Shown here: in pieces, positions 10,223 to 20,150 of the stretch
Layout of the letters: each line of letters begins with the position of its first letter
How positions within the stretch are numbered: position 1 is the stretch's first letter
Assembly: GCA_031771865.1 (NCBI GenBank)
Contig: JASISA010000026.1
Span: forward strand, 1,054,001-1,118,000
DNA from: Nothophaeocryptopus gaeumannii
Taxonomy: Eukaryota; Ascomycota; Dothideomycetes; Mycosphaerellales; Mycosphaerellaceae
DNA: 64,000 nt
Reading direction: 5' to 3'
Notes under the pieces: generated by a model
The model's input: only the letters and a program-made list of their open reading frames with translations
Told to the model about the DNA's origin: nothing
The model's database searches: none
Made by a program: the position numbers and the translations under genes

Positions 10223-11290
10223 CTACCCTCTATTCAACGTATTTCCACTTCCCTTCGGATTTGCCTCCACATACTCATCCCACTCCCTCGCCTTCATGGT
10301 CTCCCGATCTGCAGCCTCATAATCATCCTCATTCACCTGCTGCTGCACCTGACTCTGCGGTCCTCCTCCATCAATCATCCCTCCTCGCTTCCTCTCCTCC
10401 TCCAAATACTCATCAATCGACATCGTCGGCAAACTATGATCCGGCCGAAACACACCTTGCCTCATCTCATCTCTCCCTAGCAGTGTGAAGGGTCTGAGTG
10501 GTTTGCCTTTGCTATCTAACAGGGGTCCTTCCATGCCTGCTGACAAATGTTGTGGGCCATCAAGACGCTCGGTGTATCCGTCTGCGAATTTCCGACGTTC
10601 GCGGCCGTCGGAGGGTTGTTGTTCCCTCTGGTCAGGTGCTGGCACAGGAGGCGCGAGGGAGAGGATATGTAATTCCTGCGCTATTGACTCCAGCGAAGCG
10701 AACGTCTGATGTGTACAATACGTGATATTTGTGAGTTGTAATTCTCTTGCTTTTGCGTCATCTTCTTGAACTATGCGAGGATTCTGTCTGAGGAATTCGA
10801 GTTTCTGTTTGAGAGCTTTCTCTTCCTTGAAGCGCTTGATCTTCGTTTCGCGGCGGGCTGCTGCGTCTGCGGTAGAGGCGGTGGAGAAGGTAGTCGAGTT
10901 CTCGCGATATTGTTCAAGGAGGCGGACATCGTCGCGGGAGAGGAGGTCGTAGTTGTCGAGTTGCTTGAGGTAGCGTTCGTAGCTTCGCTGGGCTCGTTGG
11001 AGGTTGGCTTTGCGGTTCTCGTAGCTGTTGATTCGGAGGACTAGTTCGGCGATTCGGTAGGAGAGGAGGAGGTGTTGGAGGTCGGCGGTTCCGATGTCTT
11101 CGAGGGCTTCGTTGGGGCTGAAGAGGGAGATTTGGTCGGCTATCTTAACGCATTCTTCGTAGAGCTGGATTGCTGAGGTCAGGTTTTCTTGGAAGCTGGC
11201 GGAGTTACTGTCGAAACTGTTTTCGATGGTGGATCGCTTTTGTTCGGCATCGTTGTAGACGGACCGCAGACTTCGTTGTTCATCTGCCAT
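10223..11290 (-). CDS. tap42: TAP42-like protein (PP2A-type phosphatase regulator, alpha4 homologue)
   Basis: 355 aa without introns. I chose the ATG at 11290 (MADEQRSLRSV), which fits the family; the open frame continues upstream without a good start. The N-terminal helical region contains SLFSPNEALEDI and LLLSYRIAELVLRI. The C-terminus has the conserved MSIDEYLEEE block near residue 290, and KAREWDEYVEANPKGSGNTLNRG-type ending (the last 23 residues). Tap42/alpha4 binds catalytic subunits of PP2A, PP4 and PP6 and acts downstream of TORC1. It is divergently arranged with the Dicer gene; 362 bp separate the two starts. Confidence 0.93.
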   Translation of the reverse strand: MADEQRSLRSVYNDAEQKRSTIENSFDSNSASFQENLTSAIQLYEECVKIADQISLFSPNEALEDIGTADLQHLLLSYRIAELVLRINSYENRKANLQRAQRSYERYLKQLDNYDLLSRDDVRLLEQYRENSTTFSTASTADAAARRETKIKRFKEEKALKQKLEFLRQNPRIVQEDDAKARELQLTNITYCTHQTFASLESIAQELHILSLAPPVPAPDQREQQPSDGRERRKFADGYTERLDGPQHLSAGMEGPLLDSKGKPLRPFTLLGRDEMRQGVFRPDHSLPTMSIDEYLEEERKRGGMIDGGGPQSQVQQQVNEDDYEAADRETMKAREWDEYVEANPKGSGNTLNRG

Positions 11291-11652
11291 CTTGATATGT
11301 CCTGATAGAAGTCTTTCACATGAAAGTTGGAGGACGATCGCTGACGTCTCTTCGAGGTCTCTCACTTTATCTGCCAAGACGTCCGTGCGCATTCAAACGC
11401 CGACCGCCGACGCGTCCCTCAACCTCAGAACGCGTTCTGCTTTCACACAAACCTCGCGGTCAACCGGGCAACAGCAAACGCTGTCTTCACGTGCTGCTGC
11501 AGCCTGCGGATAGACACATGCACGCTAATGAAGTGCTTGGTCTCTGCTTGTGATGCCGCGGATGCTCACCCGACGATTGCTTTCAAGCAGCCGCCATCTG
11601 CTTGCCATGCTCCACTGCTAACAACCAGAACATTCATCAACCGCCATCCATC

Positions 11653-14600
11653 ATGGGCGCTCCAGAGATATCAGACCCTGCTCAGGCGGATAATGAGCAC
11701 GACTTCATCGGATCCGATGATGAAGATGAGGTACCGCAAGGCGGCGCGCCGACCACTTGGAGAAACAAGCGACGTGCGCAAAAGGCCATCTTCGATACTT
11801 GGATCACTAGCTCTGCCGGACAGGAGGCCTTGAAGCCGAAGAACAGGGACGGAAAATCGAAAGAAGCGCTTGATGAGGAGCAGTCTATCCAGGCGCTTCT
11901 TGCTCAGCAGCAGAAAGGCGCACAGATTGTGAAGAACCCGCGTGAGTATCAGATTGAGCTCTTCGAGCGCGCCAAGCAGCAAAACACCATCGCCGTTCTG
12001 GATACTGGATCTGGGAAAACCCTCATTGCAGTCTTGCTCCTCCGCTGGATCATCGACCAGGAGATCGAAAATCGCGCAAAGGGCCTTGATGCCAAGATTT
12101 CATTCTTCCTCGTGGCTTCTGTGACTTTGGTTTACCAGCAGTTCTCCGTGTTGGAGTGCAACCTTGATCACAAAGTCGCCAGACTTTGTGGTGCTGACAA
12201 CACTGACAGATGGGACAGAGCACGATGGCTGAAGGAGTTCTACGAGCACAAAGTCATTGCTTGTACTGCTGAGATCTTATATCAGGCCCTGGCTCACAGC
12301 TACATCACCATGAAGCAGATCAATCTACTTATCTTTGACGAAGCTCACCATACCAAGAAAAGCCACCCGTATGCACGGATCATCAAGGACTTCTACCTCC
12401 CACTGGAATCAAAGGATCGACCTCGCATCTTTGGCATGACTGCCAGCCCGATTGACGCAAAAGTCGACGTTATGCAGGCCTCTAACGAACTCGAAAGCCT
12501 ACTAGACTCCAATATTGCCACCACGAGCGATATGAGCCTGACAGAGACCATCAAGAAACCCGAAGAGGGAGTTCTATACTATGATGCTTTACCTCAAGCG
12601 AGTTTCGAGACACCCCTTCTTCAGTCAGTCAAGGGACGATACGGCCACATTGACTTGTTCAATAAGCTCTTCGATCGCGCTACTGAGGTTGCTCGACATC
12701 TTGGCCGGTGGTGCGCTGACAGCTATCTGCTTGACGCCTTCTCTCACGACAAGTGCAGGAAGTATGAGGCCGACATCGAAAAGAAGTTCTATGCACGAAA
12801 AGGCCAGCAGCAAGTGACTGAGCTAGACGATGCCATCAAGGAGCTCCGCGAAGCCATTGACTTTGTGCAACAGCAGCAGCGACATGTACTTGACGCTGGA
12901 ATTGATAGAGACGATCTCAGCAGCAAAGTCTCAGAACTGCACAAATATCTCGCTCAACAATTTGTGCGTCCTTCGCCTTCTCGATGTATCGTATTCGTCA
13001 GCCGGAGATATACTGCTCGTCTACTACAAAGCCTATTTGAGAGAATCAGAACGCCACACATGATGCCTGGATTTCTGATCGGCTCGAGCCAGCATGGGTC
13101 TGACGAAGATTCGTTCTCCTTCAGACAACAGGTGATGACGCTGATGAAGTTCAGAAAGGGCGAGCTGAACTGCCTCTTTGCCACTTCAGTTGCTGAAGAG
13201 GGGCTCGATGTACCAGACTGCAACCTCATCGTGCGCTTCGACATGTATAAGACGATGATCGAGTACGTCCAGTCTCGAGGACGTGCAAGGAATCAGAACT
13301 CCAAATTCATCCATATGGTGGAGCGCGGCAACTCCATTCAAACAGAAACTCTCAACGAAGTCCGCTATGCAGAGTCGAGCATGCGCAGATATTGCGATCT
13401 TCTGCCCGAGGACCGGAAGCTACACGGCAATCAAGACGCCCTGGAGGTCTTGCTGGAGAAGGAGAAGAATTGCGAGACTCGCGTCGATCCCGTCTCTGGT
13501 GCCAAGCTGTCTTATGCCAATGCGCTGAATATCCTAGCCAACTTTGTATCAGCTGTGCCGTATGATGGAGAGGAGCTGCTGCATCCTACATATGTTGTCT
13601 CTGCTCGGGGTCAGAAATTCATCGCGGAGGTGATGTTGCCTGGTAATGCTCCCATCAAGTCTATTATTGGCAAAATTCACGCAAAGAAGTCGTTGGCGAG
13701 GCGGTCGGCAGCTTTCAATGCCTGCGTTCAGCTTCGGACGAAGAGCTTTCTGGATGAGCATTTGATGCCCATATACCAGAAGAAGTTCCCTGCTATGCGC
13801 AATGCGCTTCTAGCTGTTGACATGAGGAAGACTAACCAATACGGAATGCGAATGAAACCAACCATGTGGGCCGAGCAGCGAGGCACCATCCCGACAGAGC
13901 TCTGGGTTACTATTGTTGACTTTCCTTCTGGACTGGATCGGCCACATCAACCTATCGCCTTTCTCACCAGGAGTCCGATGCCACAGTTTCCGCCATTTTC
14001 AATCTACCCGAGAGATGGGAGACCAAGTACAGTTGTGTCAAAATCACTCCGCAAAAGCCTCCTCGTCGACCAAGGGCGTTTGCAGAAGCTGAGTGCATTT
14101 ACGTTTAGGATGTTCAAAGATGTCTTCAGCAAGACGTACGAGGAAGACGCACCGAAACTGTCTTACTGGATTGCCCCAGCCCTGACTCGGTTGACAGGAG
14201 ATGAATCCGGAAATAATGGCCTGCGAGTCACCGATCCGGAACTGGCATTTGACTGGGATCTATTGGATGAGGTACTTGATAACGACGAGTACAAGTGGAC
14301 TCCGGAGACGCCGCATGACCGCTTCGTAGACAAGTTCATCGTGGACATCTACGATGGCAGCCGAAAGTTCTTTTCGAGGGGTGTAGAGCCATCCCTCAAA
14401 CCTCTTGATGACATCCCAGACGACGCTTTCAAGGGGAAGTGTAGTGGCAGCATCTTGGACTTCAGTGTCAGTCTGTGGAAGAAGTCAAGGCAAGGTAGAA
14501 CGTGGGACGAAGATCAGCCAGTCGTCGAAGCTGAGATTGTTCAGCCAAGACGCAACATGCTCGCACCGGCCGAGCAGAAAGAGCTCGGTGAGAAGACCAA

Positions 14601-16275
14601 AGCGTACGTGTGTCCTCAACCATTGCGCATCTCAGCGATCACTCCGCAAATCGCTGCTTCCTGCTTCGTGTGGCCTGCCATCATTCATCGATTCGAATCG
14701 TACCTCATTAGTATTGAGGGTTGCGCTGTCGTCGGTGTAGATTGCGATCCTCCTTTCGCCCTTGCAGCGTTCACCAAAGACTCTGACAATCAAGGTGAAC
14801 ACGAGTCAGAAGAGCGTATCAACTTCCAGCGTGGCATGGGCGAGAATTATGAGCGGCTGGAATTCATCGGCGACACCTTTCTCAAGACTGCTACCACGAT
14901 CTCAACGTTTATCATGAACCCAAGTGAGAACGAGTTTGAGTTCCATGTGCGGCGAATGCAAATGCTGTGCAACAAAAATTTGTACGAAACGGCACTCAAG
15001 CTCAAGCTTTACGAGTACGTCCGTAGTGAAGCATTCACTCGACGTGGCTGGTATCAGGAGGGTCTGAAGCTCCTGGCAGGCACAGGTGTCCGGAAAGGCC
15101 AGGAGAAGGAGATGTTTCTCGAGATGAAGGGCCACAACCTCGGGGAGAAGACGATCGCCGATGTTTGCGAGGCTCTCATCGGTGCCGCTTTTATCACGCA
15201 CGATCGTCCCGGCGAGTGGAAGGCTGACGACTGGGAGCAAGCAGTCAAAGCCGTGACTACTCTTGTCGACAGCGAAGATCATCGGATGATAAAATGGCAA
15301 GACTACAAGGCCGCATACGAGAAGCCGAAGTATCAGACGGGCGATGTGACTGCTGTCCAGCGCGACCTTGCGCAAAAGGTCGAGTTGGAGCACGCATACA
15401 GCTTCAAGTACCCGCGGTTGGTCTATTCCGCCTTCATGCATCCTTCTGTACCATACATATATGAGAAGGTCCCCAGTTACCAGCGACTTGAATTCTTGGG
15501 TGATGCTCTTCTCGACATGGCATCGATCTGCTATCTCTTCTACAAGTACCCGGACAAGGACCCGCAGTGGCTGACAGAGCACAAGATGGCCATGGTAAGC
15601 AACAAGTTTCTCGGCGCTCTGTGCGTTGACATCGGCTTCTACAAGCATCTTCGCCATCAACATGCCCTTCTTGAGAGCCAGGTTCGGAACTACGCCACGG
15701 AGTTGCTCGAAGCGAAGCTGGTCGCCGGCGACAGCAGAGACTACTGGACCACGGTCTCAGACCCACCAAAGTGCCTGCCAGATATTGTTGAAGCATACAT
15801 CGGCGCTGTGTTCATCGATTCCGATTTTGATTACAACGTCGTCCAACGCTTCTTCGATAAGCATGTTAAGTGGTACTTTGAAGATATGGGGATCTACGAC
15901 AGCTTCGCGAACAATCACCCTTGCACTCACCTCCACAATCTACTACAGACAACGTTCGCCTGCGTCGATTACCGTCTCATGGCCAAGGAGCTGCCAAGTG
16001 TGGATGGTATGGAGAGGAAGGATGTTGTCGCTGTGGTCATGATTCATGACAAGATTGTGGCTCATAGCAGTGGAAAGAGTGGGCGGTATGCCAGGTTAAG
16101 AGTCGCGAAGAAGGCATTGGATCTTCTTAATGGGTTGGCGCCTTTTGACTTCCGGGCCAAGTTTGGATGTGATTGCAAGGTCGATGAAGAGGGAGTGCCG
16201 CATCTTGGGCAGACGCTGGAGATGGATGGAGGTGGGGATACGGGCGGCTTAAGCGGGGCGAGCTGCGGTGTCTGA
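11653..16275 (+). CDS. dcl1: Dicer-like protein 1 (DCL1-type ribonuclease III)
   Basis: A 1540-aa single exon. The ATG at 11653 (MGAPEISDPA) is preferred; the longer frame begins at a TTG. Domain order is that of fungal DCL1. A DEAD helicase has DTGSGKT at 117-123 and DEAH at 229-232. The helicase C-terminal domain has QSRGRAR at 540-546, followed by a Dicer dimerisation region. RNase IIIa has ERLEFIGD at 1067-1074 with a later DVCEALIGAAF. RNase IIIb has RLEFLGD near 1278-1284 with DIVEAYIGAVF. Catalytic Glu/Asp are present in both RNase III domains. The C-terminus has a weak double-stranded RNA-binding region and the FGCDC motif seen in DCL1. It processes dsRNA into small RNAs for quelling or meiotic silencing; which role applies here is not visible. 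Confidence 0.95.
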   Translation: MGAPEISDPAQADNEHDFIGSDDEDEVPQGGAPTTWRNKRRAQKAIFDTWITSSAGQEALKPKNRDGKSKEALDEEQSIQALLAQQQKGAQIVKNPREYQIELFERAKQQNTIAVLDTGSGKTLIAVLLLRWIIDQEIENRAKGLDAKISFFLVASVTLVYQQFSVLECNLDHKVARLCGADNTDRWDRARWLKEFYEHKVIACTAEILYQALAHSYITMKQINLLIFDEAHHTKKSHPYARIIKDFYLPLESKDRPRIFGMTASPIDAKVDVMQASNELESLLDSNIATTSDMSLTETIKKPEEGVLYYDALPQASFETPLLQSVKGRYGHIDLFNKLFDRATEVARHLGRWCADSYLLDAFSHDKCRKYEADIEKKFYARKGQQQVTELDDAIKELREAIDFVQQQQRHVLDAGIDRDDLSSKVSELHKYLAQQFVRPSPSRCIVFVSRRYTARLLQSLFERIRTPHMMPGFLIGSSQHGSDEDSFSFRQQVMTLMKFRKGELNCLFATSVAEEGLDVPDCNLIVRFDMYKTMIEYVQSRGRARNQNSKFIHMVERGNSIQTETLNEVRYAESSMRRYCDLLPEDRKLHGNQDALEVLLEKEKNCETRVDPVSGAKLSYANALNILANFVSAVPYDGEELLHPTYVVSARGQKFIAEVMLPGNAPIKSIIGKIHAKKSLARRSAAFNACVQLRTKSFLDEHLMPIYQKKFPAMRNALLAVDMRKTNQYGMRMKPTMWAEQRGTIPTELWVTIVDFPSGLDRPHQPIAFLTRSPMPQFPPFSIYPRDGRPSTVVSKSLRKSLLVDQGRLQKLSAFTFRMFKDVFSKTYEEDAPKLSYWIAPALTRLTGDESGNNGLRVTDPELAFDWDLLDEVLDNDEYKWTPETPHDRFVDKFIVDIYDGSRKFFSRGVEPSLKPLDDIPDDAFKGKCSGSILDFSVSLWKKSRQGRTWDEDQPVVEAEIVQPRRNMLAPAEQKELGEKTKAYVCPQPLRISAITPQIAASCFVWPAIIHRFESYLISIEGCAVVGVDCDPPFALAAFTKDSDNQGEHESEERINFQRGMGENYERLEFIGDTFLKTATTISTFIMNPSENEFEFHVRRMQMLCNKNLYETALKLKLYEYVRSEAFTRRGWYQEGLKLLAGTGVRKGQEKEMFLEMKGHNLGEKTIADVCEALIGAAFITHDRPGEWKADDWEQAVKAVTTLVDSEDHRMIKWQDYKAAYEKPKYQTGDVTAVQRDLAQKVELEHAYSFKYPRLVYSAFMHPSVPYIYEKVPSYQRLEFLGDALLDMASICYLFYKYPDKDPQWLTEHKMAMVSNKFLGALCVDIGFYKHLRHQHALLESQVRNYATELLEAKLVAGDSRDYWTTVSDPPKCLPDIVEAYIGAVFIDSDFDYNVVQRFFDKHVKWYFEDMGIYDSFANNHPCTHLHNLLQTTFACVDYRLMAKELPSVDGMERKDVVAVVMIHDKIVAHSSGKSGRYARLRVAKKALDLLNGLAPFDFRAKFGCDCKVDEEGVPHLGQTLEMDGGGDTGGLSGASCGV

Positions 16276-16631
16276 AGCCTGAAGATAAGACTCCAGAGGA
16301 TTTCCTGAGACGATTGGGTCTTTCCCACCAACAGGTTCTCAGAAGTCGACTGGCCTTCGAAGGCATTTGGCTTTCATCGTAAGCCGTCCATTGAATGTGT
16401 GGAAGAGTATCTTAAAGGTAATATCATATGAAGTAATTTTCTCACATGCTAGTTGCAATCCAGCAGATTCACATGCACGTCCGTGCTACTTTCGGCCCAT
16501 GCTCGGCCCGCCATTAGCGCCCACCACCGCATTACTTATTCGCCGTCGCTGCTAGTCTAAACCTTATCTGCTACATCCAACACCGCACCACCACATCCAC
16601 CCCTTTGCTACTATATCAAGCACCACTAACG
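16276..16631. other. Intergenic, nothing recognised
   Basis: 356 bp between the Dicer stop and the next ATG. It is C-rich just upstream of 16632 (promoter-like CACCAC runs). No coding or repeat feature was seen. Confidence 0.5.
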
Positions 16632-17441
16632 ATGTTGAGCACGCTCAACATCTTCAACGCGGGCACGCAGGCGCCCAAGCCCACCGACGATGAACTTAGT
16701 CAAGACGTCGACTCGATTCGCATGACCGAGTCTGCTGAAGACTCGGACTCAGATGCTATGCTCATCTATGTCGAGGGCGGAAAGAAGGCTCCGTGTGGGG
16801 ATGAAGTCAAGGAGGCTGTTACCGACGCAACGGGCGCAGCCCGTGCGAGCAAGGAAGACAACACCGAAGGCAAAGATGACCAAGTGAAGGCCAAGGAGAA
16901 CATTGTCCCGATCGGAATGGGAGGCGAAGAATTGAAAAAGAACGTTACCGAAGGTAGCGAAGAGACTATCCAGGCTCTTGCCGAGTCGAGGGTGTGGTTT
17001 GCAAAAGACGCGGAAAAGCGTGATGCTCAAACCGCAAGCAAGTGCGCCCTGGGAAGGTTCACAGCATCGAGCAAGGAGCCTGACTTCATGGCCATCGATC
17101 CAGTCATCGGAGAACGCAAGTGCGTTCACGATCTGATACTGAATCGTCTCGCACGCTCACGCTCCTCTGAGCTCCCGACTTTTGAGCTGTATTGTCGGAA
17201 CTGGCTGGAGGTGGGCAACTACTGCTACGAGCAGCTCCCCAACAGCTCCATCGTCAACTGCGACCCGAAGTACGCTTACTTCAGGCACACCAAGGTCGAG
17301 ATGAATATCGTTTGGGTCAATCTTGATATCGACGGAATCCACGAGGTTACCTGCTCGAATTCGTCATGCTACTTCTGCCGGCGCTTTCAGGACAGCGACG
17401 AGCAGCGACGTATTGATCGCGGCAAAGACGCAGGGCACTAG
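16632..17441 (+). CDS. Uncharacterised protein, paralogue of the split gene at 18008
   Basis: 269 aa, no intron, ATG at 16632 (MLSTLNIF). The N-terminal third is acidic with DSDSDAML near residue 39; the middle is charged and low-complexity. The C-terminal ~110 residues (from DFMAIDPVIGE) look folded and end in a Cys-rich stretch, CSNSSCYFCRRF. The DSDSDA patch, the IDPVIGE block and the following layout recur in the gene at 18008-20150 (VLDPIIGE), so the two are diverged tandem paralogues. I recognise no domain. CxxC spacing near the end might bind a metal, but there is only one clear pair. Confidence 0.65.
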   Translation: MLSTLNIFNAGTQAPKPTDDELSQDVDSIRMTESAEDSDSDAMLIYVEGGKKAPCGDEVKEAVTDATGAARASKEDNTEGKDDQVKAKENIVPIGMGGEELKKNVTEGSEETIQALAESRVWFAKDAEKRDAQTASKCALGRFTASSKEPDFMAIDPVIGERKCVHDLILNRLARSRSSELPTFELYCRNWLEVGNYCYEQLPNSSIVNCDPKYAYFRHTKVEMNIVWVNLDIDGIHEVTCSNSSCYFCRRFQDSDEQRRIDRGKDAGH

Positions 17442-18007
17442 TCTTATTGCGCGAGTCGATCATGTGAGGAACGCCTCGAACAACTACGCATGATCAAGCT
17501 AATGAATGGCGTTCCAGAAAGCCCGACTTGGCCTAGACCAATGCTTCTCTTTCGAGACTCGTCAGGAGCGAAAAGGCTTGATACCATTGACTAGCAAGAA
17601 GGGTTAGGAATGCGTACTTGGATGGCATCGAAATCATTCAGTGATAATGTCCTCCCACTGAATTGCCGGACTCCGACGAGACTTAACGAACGATGGCCGT
17701 CCGTACTGGCTTATGCTATGATATTAGAGCCACAAGATGCTTCAAAGAACATGCACTGCTTACAGAAAAGGTTACTGGAGTGCAAAGTGCGACTTCAATC
17801 AAAAGTTAATGTTCTCATCAAATGCTAGAAGTTTCTCTCGTGCGAACAGAGTCTAGAATTTTGGCCTGAGGTCCAGCTTTCACATGAATGGTCTGTGCAA
17901 ACTTAACTTTGCGCTAATTTAGCTTCTCTCCTACATTAACACAGAGTCTTCCTCGACCTACCATCCCACAAACACAACACTACACAGAATCGCACCGCGC
18001 GCACATC
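17442..18007. other. Intergenic, nothing recognised
   Basis: 566 bp between the two paralogues. One unremarkable 72-codon frame at 17610-17828 shows no family resemblance. The last 60 bp before 18008 are CA-rich and promoter-like. Confidence 0.5.
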
Positions 18008-18389
18008 ATGGGAAACACAAACTCGAAGAGCGCGGAAGAGGCCCAGCGCATCGCCGCCGACACTGTTACCACGACCGACTCGCCAGATGACTCAGACTCC
18101 GATGCTGTTCTTGTCGACATCCGCGCACCGCCCACCTCGACCAGCAGCAAGAAGACGAAGTCCAAAGTCTGCCCCACCGCGCACCCTATCACTACCTTGC
18201 CAAACGTCGCTGCTAGGTGCGGCGGTGTCAAGAAGGGCTCGCCGACGGCTCCAACCCCAACTGAAGGTACTATGGGCGGATATAAGGTCATTTCTACCAC
18301 TATCTCCAAGACAGATGAGGAAGTCTTGCCGCCGAAAGCGCCTTCTAAGACCGACTCAGACAAGAGCGAGGTCACTCCGGTCACTAAGC

Positions 18390-19762
18390 CAGGGGTCTTG
18401 TTGGTCCGGTATAGATGGTAGAACCTGGTTATTGGTAACCAATAGTATAGTCAGTAGGGCAATCACATGCTTACCGGTCAATATGGTAGCTGGTGAGTAA
18501 ATGCTACCGGTAACCATGGTTACCAACTTCCTATCTCGGTATCCATTGCGCAGCCAGTCGGCATACTCGCCGGCGCCAAGGGCGGTACGCGTATGGGAAA
18601 ATCGACGCGTTTTCGCCGTGAATGTATCAATCTTCCCATCTCTTTACCAATATCTCATACTGTCGTATCTCGCCATGCCCAGCGTGTTGTCGTGGCTAGG
18701 TGTTGGTAGCTCTGAAGCTACTATCGTCTTATGCGAACAGAACCCCAATTACTGCGCCTCTTCTCATCCGGATACCTTCGAGCTTAGAAAGACCGAGTAT
18801 GCGCGCCTCAAGAAGCATCAACAAGGTGTTGGTGAGGATCGAAAGACATGGAGTCCAGCCTGGCAGTTTGGCGAAGCGCTGCTGCGTTCGGATAACGTGC
18901 GGGTATACTACTGCTATCTCTGCGAAAAAGAAGGCCGGCATCAGCAGTTGAACGTCTTGAATGGAACTCGAGGCGCTCTACATCACCTGTCTCAACACCA
19001 CAGCATTAATAGCAAGGGCGAGAAAGTCGTGAAGTCCAGCGGCAGTCAGCAAACGATCGAAAGCTCCATAATATCATCCGCTATATTCGGTCGTCGCCAC
19101 AGAGGTTGGAGGCGTTTGCTGCAATCAAGATGGGTGGAAAATGGTCGAAATACAATGTGCTTAAGGTAAGTAAGTTCAGAAGCTCGAAAGTTGAGGATCG
19201 TGCACCCCGCGCTCAGCGGACTCCGGTCCACTGTGTCCAGAGTGTTTGGTTGGCTAACCCGCACGCGTTAAACACGGCGCTGGCGGCGACTAAGCCAAAT
19301 CAAGTGTCGCTCTTTTCGATGACGATTTCTATACCGCAAGGCACCTCCGAGCTTCACATGCTAATTCTACAACTTCAGCTTGTTCTCAACAACGCCACGC
19401 GCTGGAACTCCTTCTTTTACATGATTCAACGAGCCAAGGACGTCGAGAAGCGTGTATGTGTCTACGAGACTGGTGGGGACCCCGCAGCCTAAACACAAGG
19501 ATAAAGAGGGCATACTGCTGGCTGCGTTTGACGAGGAAGATAAGATAGTTGAGGACTTCAAGACGGCTGAGGACCTGCTGATAAATGAGGATATTGCTGA
19601 TGTCGTGAACAACAACCAGGGCGACGACGAGGTCGAATAGATGGCTATATTCACCTACAATAAGTCGGTAACCAACGGTATAGATGGTATGATCACATGC
19701 TAAACTTGGTCAGTATGGTAGGAGGCCTTATTACCATACCTACCGGACCAACAAGACCCCTG
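18390..19762 (+). mobile_element. hAT DNA transposon, 1373 bp, internally deleted
   Basis: The ends are perfect 22-bp inverted repeats starting CAGGGGTCTTGTTGGTCC. They are flanked by an 8-bp target duplication CACTAAGC (18382-18389 and 19763-19770), the hAT hallmark. Inside are transposase pieces: a BED-type finger and a TRWNS block. The catalytic core between them is largely missing, so it should depend on a helper. It sits in the coding sequence of the gene at 18008. Confidence 0.92.
18675..19492 (+). pseudogene. hAT transposase remnant (BED finger and TRWNS block)
   Basis: From ATG 18675 (MPSVLSWLG) the frame encodes a BED-like zinc finger: YYCYLCEKEG with CxxC, then HHLSQHHSI supplying His. 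It ends at 19169. A second frame (19106-19492) continues with RLEAFAAI and then LNNATRWNSFFYMIQRA, the conserved block before the hAT catalytic region. The DDE core and the dimerisation domain are not seen. A possible third piece (19452-19640) is acidic. The frames may be joined by splicing near 19168 (GTAAGT), but a complete protein is unlikely. Confidence 0.7.
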
Positions 19763-20150
19763 CACTAAGCCTAGCCCCGCCGAGGACGTCTTAACAACAC
19801 CAAGAACGCCTTTCTGCCCTTTCGGCGAGTACTCCGTCCTTGATCCCATCATCGGCGAACTCGTCCCTATCAGCACTTTCATCTATGCCATCGTCAACGA
19901 CGACAGCCTGAGCGAGGGCAGAAAAGAGGAGACTAAACGCGCCATTTGGAAGTTTGCCAAGCACTATGACCATGTGCCAAATGAGGAAGCCCTGGGTTAG
20001 TTGCTTGATGTGTTGCTGTTGGTGACAAGGAGACCGCTGACGGAAGTAACAGGTGCCGAGCATCGATATGTCTACTACAAGCGGAAGACGGACGGCGTGA
20101 TGGTCAAGTGGAGCTTGAGATCGGGCAAGATTTATGAGGTGAAGAAGTGA

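Larger units (their letters stand above)
18008..20150 (+). pseudogene. Uncharacterised gene split by a hAT transposon insertion
   Basis: Exon 1 starts at ATG 18008 (MGNTNSKSAEEA; Gly-2 could be myristoylated). It has the acidic DSDSDAVLV patch of its paralogue at 16632. At 18389 a hAT element begins. Beyond the element (from 19771) the same frame resumes exactly where the 8-bp duplication ends, giving VLDPIIGE and then FAKHYDHVPNEEALG. A 57-nt GT-AG intron (19996-20052, branch-like GCTGACG) follows, then a last exon to TGA at 20148-20150 with RYVYYKRKTDG and SGKIYEVKK. With the element in place, translation would end at 18421 after nine element-encoded residues. The damage is only the insertion, so it may be recent. 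Confidence 0.8.

Noticed and set aside
10060..10488. 142-codon plus-strand frame with Pro/His-rich translation
   Set aside because: Mostly antisense to the 3' end of TAP42; codon pattern is that of the opposite strand.
14902..15663. 253-codon minus-strand frame inside the Dicer gene
   Set aside because: It lies antisense to the RNase III domains and has no family resemblance; it is a shadow of the Dicer codons.
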